Assembly (NCBI GenBank): GCA_005784505.1
Contig: VCAZ01000036.1
Coordinates: forward strand, 952,001 to 1,016,000
Reading direction: 5' to 3'
Source: Bagarius yarrelli
Taxonomy: Eukaryota; Chordata; Actinopteri; Siluriformes; Sisoridae
Length of the DNA stretch: 64,000 bases
Positions within the stretch are counted from its first letter, which is position 1, and every line of letters starts with the position of its first letter. This document shows, in pieces, positions 1-12,900 of this stretch. The position numbers and the translations under genes were made by a program. A model generated the notes under the pieces. The model was not told where the DNA came from and ran no database searches. It saw nothing but the letters and a program-made list of their open reading frames with translations.

Positions 1-361
1 GCTTCCACTTACTGAGTTCTTTCTTATTATCCCTGTGAAGCAACAGGAAACATCTGCAGTTTCTATTTCCTTCACTGAAGCCTATAGTGTGTTTTTGATA
101 GTCACAGGTGTGCATGAGGGATGGAATCTCCGCAGGAATCGGATTAACAGGAGACGTTATCGGACATGGCAGTGTGCTTGTGCTTTGTTGGTTCGAGTTG
201 CTCTGGTTTTGATGCTCTGGTTTACAAGTTATTCTATTGCATTGTGTGCACCCATCACTAGGGTCCATGAACAATATAAAAGGAAACATGGTAGATGGTA
301 GGATCAGCCAAGCGTTTCTGCAGTAAGAGTGGAGTGTAAGTAGCTGTTAATTAGATTTTAC
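1..361 (-). other. Start of wnk4 intron 16
   Basis: This is the intron after exon 16, open at the window edge. I looked for the expected RRNSLSG-type last exon on the minus strand and did not find it. No repeat is recognised. Confidence 0.6.
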
Positions 362-567
362 CTGTTAGAGGAAGAATATCCAGTCGCTGGAGGCTGTTGC
401 GGCGAGACACAGGAAAACCACCTCCCTTAGACAGCCGCCGCTGCCGACTGGACAACATGGTTGCAGGTGAGAGGATGCAGGGTGGAGGAGCTTTTCCCAT
501 CCTTTCATAGAGCTCCTGTATTTCTTGCTTCTGCACTGCCTGCAGGGTCTGCACTTCAAACAAATGC
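362..567 (-). CDS. wnk4: wnk4 exon 16: conserved C-terminal coiled segment
   Basis: 206 nt, 88 bp after exon 15. It reads HLFEVQTLQAVQKQEIQELY, then ERMGKAPPP, AATMLSS-like PATMLSSRQRRLSKGG and SRRNSLQR. RRLS and RRNS match the PKA/SGK1 sites described in mammalian WNK4. Donor AACAG|GTAAAA shows that a further exon lies off the left edge. Confidence 0.95.
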
Positions 568-3500
568 CTGTTGGACAGAGCGGTAGTCATTAGCGATACT
601 GTGAAAATCATTGCTTTGTTGAATGCTTCGAACAGCGATCCAATCAGACGCTTACTTCTCCCTCAGCTCCTGCAGCTCATCCCACATCTCCTCGTCCTCA
701 CTTTCCGAATCGTCACTGCTAATGTACGAATTTGAGCGGGTGTAGCTCATCCACATGTTGTGGTGAGGAACAGGACCTTGAGGGCTGTCCATAATCCCGT
801 CCCCCATCCCTCCATCCTGATCCATAATGACGCACAGCCCGCTGTCCACTGATGTCCCAATCAAAGACTGAACAGAGCCCAGCCTTCGGGTTTTCTTCTT
901 GCTTTCACGCTGCTGCTCCTCCTGGACCTTGTCGTCTTCGTCTGGCACCTCTTTCTTGGTCTCGTCGTTAAAAGTGGGTTGAACCTCAAGCTGAACTTGT
1001 TTGTGGAGGCAGAAAGCATCATATGGAGCTTCAGACATCAATGTCTGCTTAAGGCTTAGTGATTGACTTTGGTCTTGAGGAGCATTCAGTGAAAAGTGAT
1101 GAGCTTGAGGAACATCCACATAGGGGTGCTGAGGGAAGCTGATATTTAGGGAGGAGACTTCTTTTCCCTTGAATTCTGTTTGTATTTTAGTTTGATCATC
1201 ATGGGAAGAATAAATAGAAGTGTGAGTCGGGTCCGGTAAAGCCACAGCAGTCAGATCAGGAAACGTGCAGGGATTCTTATCATCGTGTAAAGACACAGGT
1301 GGGATCTCTTTCGTTGGGGAAACCTGGAAGCGGCCAACTGTAACTACTGATTTTTCCTCTGAAGAAAAAATAAAAACAGAATGATAAATAGTCAAAAAAA
1401 CAGATATATTTGAACAACTATAAAATATATTCTTATTTAATCATGTTACACCAGCAGTTAACTACAACATAAAAATCACTTCATTTAGGAAGGGATGCGC
1501 TATGATTTGACTAGAATCTAATCTGATTTGATTAGAAATAAGCACGTACGCTAGACATGATTGTACAACAGTTCGGAAAAATCAAGGGCTGTGTTGTTGG
1601 CAGTGTTGGTACGGATTGGGCAGTGCTCGCACCTACAGACTGCGTTCCAGGAGAACATTACAACATGCTGGTTATGCTTATGCAACACCTCCTAAGCCCA
1701 AGCTAATTGGTGGTAATATTTTCCATCACCAACATGGCCAAGCCAAGTCTACACAAAAACACTAACTTGCATCACAGATCCAGTTTGCCTGAGAAATTAC
1801 CCAACACATATATGCAGTGGGGGAACTTTTGTTTTTTTATTACCACAAAGAAAAGGGCTGTTTATTATTGTCTCACCAGAGCGGACAGGAGATTCTTGGA
1901 GCTCACATGTACTGGTGCTCGGATCTGGCTCAGCTGATGGGGAATGAGACCTCGAACTGGAGGAAAAAACCTTAAGATTAAGAAAAAACATTAGGATTCA
2001 TGTCGTAATTTAAACCAAACTATGAAACACTTCCTGGCACAGAATTGCAACATGCAAGCATGAGTGAACCTGCATGACTCACCATGCTCTCTGGACTCTG
2101 GTCTCTGGTCTCGGCAGAAAATGACAGCTGAGAGGAAGAAAATCTGGAGAGGCCTGACTGGTCCAGTGAAGGTCTGGGAAAAGCTTCTGTGTGTCCTTGT
2201 GGCAAAGAATAGTTCATAGTGCTGTGCCGAATGTGATCTGGAAGACTTTCCTGGACCCCTTTCTGTGGGACATTGCTGGTCATTTGCTGAACATGAGCAT
2301 CTATATGATTGGGCATTGCAGCTGCACAAGGAAATGTGGAATGTGTCCTTTGATCGAAACCGTGCACAGCATCCTGATTCAGATTTTGGGCATCTGGATT
2401 GCAGGGTGGGTATATGCCCTCTGGTTGCACAGGAAACACAAATTGGGGTGCGTATGCCATAGGATAGCCAGCCTGGGGCGGCAAAGCATGGCTGAAGTGT
2501 GGGGAAAAGCCAGGGATAGTGGGCATTGGTGGCACCATAGGGGTAGGCAGATTAGAGGGAGGGATGAAAGACTGAGCCATGCTCATGGCCATGGAGAGCA
2601 TGTTAGCCAATGAGAAAAGTGGAGGCCCGGTTTGAGGCATCCATACAGTGGGCAAATGAGAGGTCATGGGATTGCCATCAGTGTTGGAGCTGGTGGAATC
2701 TGTGACATAACTGCTAGATGATGCAGACATGAGGGGGAAGGGGTAATTAGGGATGTGTGACCGTGAGGGATGAGCAGACTTGGGGGAGCCAGGGTTTGAT
2801 GGGTACAGGTAGGGAAGCTGAGCAGAGGTTGTGATAAAAGGCATTGGAAACTGCTGCACGTGGCCAGGATTTGTAGGAGAAATGGTTTGATTGGACGGAT
2901 ATGAGGCATGGAATTGACGTGAAGTTCCTGGGGGAAAAAAAAGGCAATGAACACAAAATTTAAATACTAAAATGTAATCAGTTACTAAAGTAATCACTAA
3001 CGAAGATACCAAGGTGTCAGGTGCACAACTACAACACATCCTGGACTATGGAAAAGAAAGCTAGATTTGGTTAAACTGACTGTATGCAAGAATTTTTTGG
3101 TATCCTTACATTCTTCTATCGGCCATGTGGCGGAGGTCTCCTGAAGGCACCTCCTGTCAAATCGTCCAAATCACTTGAGAACCTACCACACATATGTACT
3201 CCTTCTTCCTATACTAATGTTTGCAATAAAGCAGATAATTGGCTGGTTTTCCTGTGATTGACAAATGATCCTATGCTTCCTGGCCACAGAGGCTGTGGTC
3301 TCTTTGATTTTGAACTTGTAATTCCTCCCTGTGATCTGGGTTAGCACATTTCATCTACACCCCACCTTGTTAAAATAAATGCCTTGGTTTTGAAGGTGAG
3401 TAAATTGTTGCCCATTAGCACTAGCAGATTAGTAGAAATAAGAACATGTCACAACACGACTAAGTGGAATGTCCCATCACCCATGCGCTCACACGCTTTG

Positions 3501-6500
3501 TTAGGATTAACTTGTAAACTTTGCGATCAGCGAATGATAAATAGGCATTGTAATGACAGGCTTTATTCTCAGTTACAGTCAAAGAACAATAAAAGTACTG
3601 ATGTGAACAGCGCTCCACTCCCATGCCGAACACTTTTTTCGACTTGGCTACGCTGCGGTTAAATAATATTAAAATATTTTAAGTGTGCAAGAAAGTTTTA
3701 CAACAAGTCTTAACTTATAAACCAGATGTCCGCCTGTGGACCATTGAAGCCATGCGAAAGCAAACAGTGGAGCGAACGCTTTATTAAAGTGGTGTGGCAT
3801 GCCAGTAAGCAGCAGGACTGATTGCGCAATAAAAGATAAACAACAACTCTGACAATAGCAAACCTGAAATGGCTTCTGGTTTTGGGTTGTTTGGATACTT
3901 TGGTGGGTTTTGGGGATTTTGTTTTATTCACTCTACTTTATTGTTAAGCCGTCTTACTGGTCAACACCTTCCCTTCCCCCTCAGTTAGTTCTGTCTCTGT
4001 AATGGCCACAAACAAGCAGCATTCAGGTGAGGTAATTACCCAGGTGGTTCTGGGACCAGAGCCGACGCACACAAATACACAGTAAAGCTTTGAGCCAGGT
4101 TTGGGTAGCAGGCGCCAGCTAAACCCTAAATACAGTGGCTTATGTGTTTTATTTTCTGCCAGTCGCTTCAACAACATGGATGCAGAGCAGAAAGAAAAGC
4201 ACTGGGGAAAACATGATAGAACATATTCACAAATTGGGGGGTTGAGTAGAAAAGCAGGGCTACTCACCTAGTGTGTTATGGAAGGACTGTGAACGTAAGA
4301 GGGGACGTGGTGGTGAGGTAGCGTCTGCATTTTGCCCTGCTGCTGAGCTACGGGACTCTATTTGGACATGCACAGATGAAGAGAAAACATCAGGCATTGT
4401 TTAATACAGCACTAATTGTTCTGTAGTAAGGTGTAGCCTTACCTGGAAGAGAGGAGGTGGAATGCGTCCGAGCAAGATTGTGCAAGTTTGGCTGCAAAGA
4501 AGAGAAAAGGGAATTTTCATACGTATTTCATAAAATTGATTATTATCATTTTTTTTTATTTTTTTTTTTACATTTGCTGCAATGTTAAAATCTGTGGATT
4601 AGCAATGCTGCCGGATGCTTTTAAGTAAACGACTTAATGGGCAACAGATTAAGATCAGTACTAGAGGCGAGTGCTTACCACACTACCGCGTAGTTTCTAC
4701 TATAACTTCCTGCAATGACTGACTCCTAATGCTTGTTTAACACACAACCGTATGAAGAACTTGCTTTGCTCGTTCTCAGCATTTAAGACCACTTAGCTCA
4801 TCGTAGTCACAACTATAAAGAAGCCTCTAAGAGAAGTCAGGGAAGCGAAACAAGCTCCAGTGAAGAAAACATAAACACTGGTCAGTTCCTATGTGCACAA
4901 ACAGACATTTGGGCGACAGCTTGCGCAGGCAACCCCCGAACCCACGCCCCTTGGTTCATTTAAATAAGCCCCACAAGGCTGGGGTTGGCCCTCGGACAGC
5001 TCTTTTGGCCATGTTTTAATTTCAAGGAGTGTCTGGTTCCAATCAAGTTCTGGCTGAGACCAAGAAAGATCTCCTCAGCATCCTGATAATAATTATGCAG
5101 CCCCCTGGGTGCTGTGTGTGTTTGTGTGTTGTGTAAAACTGTGTTACAGATCTTTTATTCCACATGAAATAGGCCATTGTTGTTCTCCATTACTCATTAA
5201 AGGACATTTGAGAACAGTTGACATACGCACTGCGAGGAGAGAGAGAAGCCAGTGTTCTGCATGTGCAGCTAGAACAGGACGTTACTTGGAGCAATAACCG
5301 ACATAATGCCAGTCTACCGTGCTGATGGCAAAGGAAATGGAGACTTTTTTTTTTTTTTTACCGATCTGATGGGAACTTGCACTTTAATAACTATGGCGTC
5401 CAAATTCTGTTCTTAAACAGAGCAGTGTCATCATGGTCTCGGGCCAATGACGAAATCACCAAAAATACACTACATCATCCACATCTACTACATCGATCTA
5501 TCCACTATCAAGTGTTCCATTCTTCTAAAATGTCCACTGAAATGAAACTCTATAAATCTGTTATCTACAGTATCTTTTTTTTTTTTGTTAAATCTATCAG
5601 ACAGACTGCTGAGGCTAGGTGAAGTCAGCCAGTGATGCCTAATTATGGAAGAAATACATGTCATCAAGCTAGTTTGGTTCATTACATGATTTTATGCATC
5701 CAGACACGATGCCCTGACTGGCCCCTCTTGACCCTCTCTAAACCTCTGGGGTCATAAAAAAGAGCAGATTTACACCCTGGACTATACAGCTGAACAGCAA
5801 AGGTAATAAATAATAATAATAAAAGTAGAAGAACTAAAAAGGGGCACAGGGAAAAAAAGAAGAGTGGCATACTGCAGAGGACATAAAAACTAAAGACGGT
5901 AATAAAGCCTCCATTTTTTTGCTCCTTCTGCAGACTGTACCTGTGATGAGGAAACAGAGTTGGCGAGGTTATGCTGCTGGAAATTCATGCCTTCTTGTTT
6001 ACCCTGCTGCCCAGCCAAATCCTTGCCCATCAGAGACTCCGCCCGCTTGATGATGTCTCGTATACGATGAATAAAGCCGTCTCGCTCAGACGGGAGGATG
6101 AACTCATTACGGACCTGGGGGAGGACAAGAAAAAAAAAAGTGTGACAAAGGTCATTGGAAGACACAGCATGAATGCGGGTGAAACAATGTTGTGGAAATA
6201 TTATAATGCTAACATTAGATCTTGGTTTACCCATTACAAATGTTTAGACACTCTCTCAAAGGTGTGCACTCTAGTTTAAAATAAAAAACTTTATTATAGT
6301 CACATAGACGTTACTGCACTGTAAAAGTCTTTCCTTGCATAACTCCAGCTCAGAAAAGTTAAAGATACAACCATGATACATCACTCTGGAGCAGAGAGGG
6401 TTAAGGGCCTTGCTTAGGGGCCCAACAGGAAATATTTGATTGTAAATGAATCACAAGCCTCCACTGTTGGGGTCTCTGAACAACATGACTGACACTGCGC

Positions 6501-9500
6501 TCTGGCTTGACTCACTGATTCATTTACACTAACTTATTCCAAACGAGTGATTTGTTTACAATCAATGATTCAGAATTAGTGATTCATGTGCAATTGATGA
6601 TTCTGAATCAGTGATTTGTTTACAGCCAAAGACTCTGAATCAGTAATTTATTAATAATTAATTAATCGGGATCCAGTGATTCATTTACAATTGTTGACTC
6701 TGGATCAGTGACACATTAACTATAAAAGATTCAAAATAATTGATTCATTTACAATCGTTGACTCTGGATCAGTGACACATTAACTATAAAAGATTCAAAA
6801 TAATTGATTCATTTACAATTGTTGACTCAGAATCACTGAGTCATTTACAATAAAACAAGACAAATGAACAAATTTACAATGAACAATAAGATTCACTTAC
6901 AGTCAATGACTCACAACCAGTGATTCATTTACAATAAAATATTCATAATCAGTGAATAACAAATAATCACCCAAAACAAGTGATCATCCCTGATCATCTG
7001 ATCAACAATCCAGATCCTGAACAATCTAAGACCCTACTACCCTTGTGCCCCAGGTTCAAATATATTTTATCACGCAGTTTGACAAAGAAGACAACGACAC
7101 GCATAAAAGGTGTCTATAAATATATTATTTATGAACAGAAGATGAGTGGAGTACTAACGATATGGTCTGAGATGGTGCAATCTTGAATGTTTTTTAAATC
7201 TTCTTTATATATTTCTAGACGTCCCAAATAAGAGTGCGGTTTGCCTATAAGCGTGTTTAAACTTGTACACACTTTTAATAGCAGGATGGTTATTAATTCA
7301 GTTCATTCCCACTCTGTGCTCCGGTAACCCGCTAATAGCTGTGGGTGTACACGGCGCAACCAATAACACTCCAGGAGGGACCCCGTCCTGCCAAGGCCTC
7401 TCACGCTGAACAAAGAGCTACTGTATGTCTCAGAGAGCTGCAGCAAACTCCCTAAGGAACACACACTGCTATAATACACACATACACTTGCCCACACACT
7501 CACGCTCCTATATAGAGTAGTGTCTACAAGTCTGAGGCCACTACCAGGAACCGTGTTCTATGATTAACTCAATATTCATCTGAAAGTTCACTCAGAACAC
7601 AGAGACACGTTTAATATACATCTTTAAAATTGAATAAAAGAAATAAGATAAACTCAACTAGCACACTGAAGAAGGAGAATTTATTTACCTGAAATAAAAT
7701 TTCATTATATTCCATTTTTTATATTCAATTAACTAAAAGCAGTAAAATTAATTTAGATGCTTTAGTATCAATGATTCATTTCCTGTAAAAGATTTAGATG
7801 TATTTAATATAAGTGATTATGACTCATTGATTCGTTTACTATAAATGATTCCAAATCAATGAATCATTTACAATCAATGACTCAGAATCATTCATTTACA
7901 TTTAAAAATTCAATATCAGTGACTAATTTACTATCAAAGATTCAGATTTACTGATTCATTTCCGATATTCATTTATTATAAAACATTTAGAAAGTGCCCG
8001 AAAACTTTAGAATTGGTGATTAGTTATTTATTTTCTTGAAAAAAATTCAGAATCAGTGAATAAATTTTAATTTAAAAATTCAGAATAAGTAAATCATTCA
8101 CAATAAATGACTCATGCCAGTCTACCGGGATTCATTTACTATAAGCCTACCGGTCGATGTCTATTTTTAGCTCTGTCAGGTGTATCATTACATTACTGCC
8201 TGAAATTTTATCAGAAAAACTGAATCAAACAGAATGCAGAGATCTGATTGCCTCACTGCGTTGGAAAGCAGAACTTTCAATATGTTTTTGACTTGGATCA
8301 CTGATTCATTTACACTAACTGATTCCAAAGCAGTGATTCATTTCCAATAAATGATTTAGAATCAGTGATTCATGTGCAATTAATGATTCTGGTTCAGTGA
8401 TTTGTTTACAATTAAAGACTCTGAATCAGTAGTTCATTAATAATCAATGACTCCGATTCAGTAATTCATTTGCAATCGTTGACTCTGAATCAGTGATACG
8501 TTAACTATAAAAGGTTCAAAATAATTGATTCATTTACAGCTAAAGCCTCAGAATCAGTGACGAGTCTTACAATAAGATATTACAAATGAACAAATTTACA
8601 ATCAACAATAAGATTCACTTACAGTCAATGATTTGCATCAGTGATTCATTTACAATAAAATATTCATAATCAGTGAATCATTTACAATCAATCACCCAAA
8701 ACTAGTGCCAACTGTGGGCTTGCGGTTTATATGCAGGACACTCTGAGCCTCCAGGACGGAGTCTGGTGTCCCGTGGATTAAGGTGTTGGACTGCTGATTA
8801 TGGGATTAATTCCCAGCACCACCAAGCACCAACAAACTGCCACTGCTGGGCCCCTAAGCAAGGCCCTTAACCATTAACTGCTTGGTTGCATAAAATCAAC
8901 AAGTCACTCTGGATGAGGGGTGTCTGCTAAATCTCAGAAAATGTAAATGTATAAACTCTTTCATTTGTATCAAATGGCTTTAGGTAGTTAGCTTACTTTA
9001 GATTTTAATCGTCTAAATGTTTTTGTTGCAGTTTTTCGGAAAAATTTGCTGTATTCACATAAAGGCCCATGCGTTTTAGCATTAATCTAGATAAATAGAG
9101 CGCTTAGGCAGTTTCTTTTTTATCTTTCACCCACTTGGGGTGTTAGCTAATCAATCCTGTTCTGTCTTTGCCTCCAGAACTACCCTGACCGCTCAATCTG
9201 CACGTGAGCTGATGACAGATGTTCCAAATTCCCAGCGAGTTAATTAAACATCAATCAAACATCTGGGGTTTTTATTTTGGTCTTTTGTGTTGCATCCTGA
9301 AGCAGGACCATTAACTCAACTTTCTAGGTTGCATTTTTATCCTTTCGAGCAGTTGAGGGTTAAGGGCATCACTCAGGATGGAGGTGCTGGGAATTGACCC
9401 CCCCTAACCTTAAACCTGCTGAGCTACCACTGATTTGCGTTCGTAGGACAGAGATGAAATGTGTCTGTGTTTTCTTATGTAATGCATTACATAACCTCTT

Positions 9501-9943
9501 GCTCTAGACTATTAGGTTTCGCCTTGCAGTCTGTAACATATATTTAGCTGACATACCTTCCATACCCTTTGTTTTCGGGTTAAACCGCATCCTTCGTTCA
9601 TTAAGTATGCATGAATGAGGCGCTAAAATATACAATGGATCTAGTGGATCCTGTGTTTCAGAGACCATATGTTTGCAGAAAACATCAATATTTTTGTATA
9701 CGTTTTCACTTGCAGCTCCTCAGTAGTATATCTCTTCCGTGTCACTGTGAGATAACGAGAATGCGGTGTTAAGTGATAACAGTTCCGACAGAACACAAAA
9801 AAACGTAAAAAAAACGCTTATGTAACGCTGCGCCTACGCTTGACATGCCTCGTATCGAGTGTTGTTTTAAATCTAGCTGCACAAGATGTTCTGGGACCAG
9901 CTGTCACCATGTAGGACCATGTATGTGGTGCTATCTTGTGTAA

Positions 9944-9979
<36 letters not shown>

Positions 9980-12900
9980 CAAACAGTGCTGTGAAAAAGT
10001 ATTCATATCCCTTGAACTTTTTCACATTTTGTCACTTTATAACCACAAATTTAAATGTATTTTATTGAGATTTTATGTAACAGACCAACACTATAAGGCG
10101 TGTATTCCACAAATCTGGCCTCCGGCAGTGCCAAGAATAAAGCCATTGTTGAGAGAAAGACATAAGAAGTCATGTTTGCAGTTTGTGTCGTGTTGGAGAC
10201 ACAGCAAACATGTGGAAGAACGTGCTCAGCTGTCAGATTAAACTTTTTGGTCTAAATTCAAAGTGCTGTGTGTGGCGAAAAAAGTAACACTGCTTATCAC
10301 CCTGAACACACCATCCCCACTGTGAAACATGGTGGTGGCAGCATCATGCTGTGGGGATGCTTTTCTTCAGCAGGGACAGGGAAGCTGGTCAGAGTTGATG
10401 GGAAACTGGATAGAGCTAAATACAGGGCAATCCTTGAAGAAAACCTGTTGGGGGCTGCAAAAGACTTGAGACTGGGAAGGAGATTCACCTTCCAGCAAGA
10501 CTGGAATGGTTTGGATCAAAGAATATTCATGTGTTAGACTGCCCCAGTCAAAGTCCCAGACCTAAATCTTATTGAGCATCTGTGGCAAGACTTAAAAATT
10601 GCTGTTTACAGATGCCCGCCAGGCAATCTGGCTGAGCTTGAGCTATTTTGCAAAGAAGAATGAGCATAAATGTCAGTCTGTAGATGTGCAGTGCTGGTAG
10701 AGACAAACCCAAAAAGACTCGCAGCTGGAATTGCAGGAAAAGGTGGCTTTACAATACAAATGCACAGCACACTTTGCAGATTTTTATTTGCTTAAAATTT
10801 TGTAAACCGTATATCATTTTCATTCCACTATACAATTCTGTGCTACTTTGTGTTGGTCTTTGCATAAAATTTCAATAAAATACATTCAGATTGTGTTTGT
10901 TAAGTGACAAAATGTGAAAAAGTTTCCACAGGTATAAATACTTTTTAAGGCACTGTAGGTGAGGAAATGGCCTACCATGACGGCGGCGATGTCTACAGGG
11001 TTGTCGCCGTCTAGGTCGAATTTGAACGTGACCATTTTATCGTTGTGCGTCTGCAGCTGACACTCCACCACCCGGTCCACTTTATCAGACAGCTGGAAAA
11101 GAAACACACAAGTGTTATTCCTGATGTCTAAGACAGTTAAGAGTGTGTTTTATTACAAGTATTCGTTGCACTGACAGATGTGCGGACTACAATGCTAAAT
11201 TACAGACCTTCACCTAGAATCAAGTTAAACAGATCGATAATAAAAAACACCGATTGCAACATCAAGTACCCTCTTTTCTTTAATTAAGCAGTAATTAAAA
11301 CCAATTTAAAAACTGTCCTAATCCAGACAGGTGAACAGGCAGTCGCCTAGAGCAACACTTGAACAGGAGCGGCTGTGCCACGTAACATAGCAACTGCATT
11401 TTAATAATGTATCCCTGTGTGGCAGTGAGGACAGTGTCAGTATGACAATGTCCCAGTGCACAAAGACCCCGATCTCTGTGAAGACATGCTGTGTTCTGGA
11501 TGTTTTGGAGTAGAAGAACTCTCATGTCCTGTACAGAGTCCTGATTCTGACTCAACCCCTTGAAACTAAACACCTTTGGGATGAACTTAAACCCCGACTG
11601 AACCCCAGTCCTCCTTACCTCAACATTACTGTCTGATCTTATTAATACTATTAGGACTAAATGATTAAATCCCCACAGTCACATGACACAGTCTAGTGGA
11701 AAACCTGCACAGAAAAAGAGGTAAAGCAACTAGTGTTCCAATACTTTTAGCTGTAAATGTGTATTATATAGAAATATTATGCTGAATTGTTTAAGGATCT
11801 CATTGACCTATATAGATCGAGCAAAAAGTTGTATCAGATCCAGCACAGGTATTAAGTACTGGGTGTAGCAGAGGATCAATTAGCTGAATCTTCTATTGTA
11901 GATCCTGATACTGGAGACTATTAAAATAACATTGAACGTTAGTAGGTCAGAGATTTGTGTATGTTCTAATTTTTTCTAGCCACTTAATTATTAGTCTGGA
12001 ACATCCTTTCGGTATATATTTTATTGTTCGGCATTTCCTGGAATGTCTTTTGAAATAAAACAAAAAAAGAGCATAAAACCTGTTTAATGAACAAAACCGA
12101 ATCTGTATCGACATGTCACAGTTTGGACGAAGATATCTGTCATCTTCGAGTACGTCTATGAGTCCTTTTATCTGAAATGGAAATCTGTCCGTGTACGGGA
12201 ACGGCTGAGTAACACCTCCCCGAAACACGTCAAATCCCAGAAACGCATCAAAACCCCAAATTAAAACGAATCTGGTCTGAACAAGGGTTTAAATCTCTAT
12301 TCCTGCTAACGGTTCTAACCGTTACCTTCATAAAAAACCAAAGTCTACTTAAAGTTGAATTGATGAAGTAAAATAAAGGTCAGTTATAGTATAAACCCTG
12401 TTTCTTTCTGTAATGAGTATCTAAGTGTACTAGTGATGGACTATATTAACACTTGGACACTTTTTAAAGTTGAATCCATTTGTACTGTAACTCGACTGAG
12501 AATTGTTCTGTAAGTCAACATAAAAAGACGAGTTCTGTTTGTCTAGAGCACTTTTTTTTATCACAGTTATGCTTGGTGGTGGTAGAAATAGAACACCGTA
12601 GGCATTTGTGCAACCTACTTAGCAGACTTAATACTAGTCTACTTTTTTGTTAATTTTCCAAACGACATCTGAGTTGCAATTCTTATCAGTTGACGGCTGT
12701 AATTTCAGATTCGGAAAGGAATAACCTCTCAGTATTTATTACCAAAGGTACGAGTGCCTGTGTTACACATGTGGGCATTGCAGAATATTGTTTTAAAAAA
12801 AATATTTAACATGATTTTATAGAAATCACATATATTATATGTATTCTTTTAATCATTTATTCTTATAATAAACCCACTGAAATAAAAATGTTTTGTAGTC

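Larger units (their letters stand above)
6115..10975 (-). other. wnk4 intron 10, repeat-filled
   Basis: A 4.9-kb intron. It holds a SINE fragment, three blocks of the GAATCAGTGATTC array, two more SINE pieces, a TG tract and a deleted Tc1 element that ends beside exon 10. Confidence 0.8.

Noticed and set aside
1882..1941. Possible extra wnk4 exon (SRSHSPSAEPDPSTST) between exons 14 and 15
   Set aside because: It has a fair acceptor and a GTGAGC donor, but it needs phase 2 at its start while exon 14 ends phase 0, and joining it to exon 15 makes a stop codon. Exons 14 and 15 join cleanly without it.
10268..10537. A host gene at the transposase-like frame
   Set aside because: It lies between Tc1 terminal repeats, lacks the DNA-binding half and has stops. 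It is a dead transposase.
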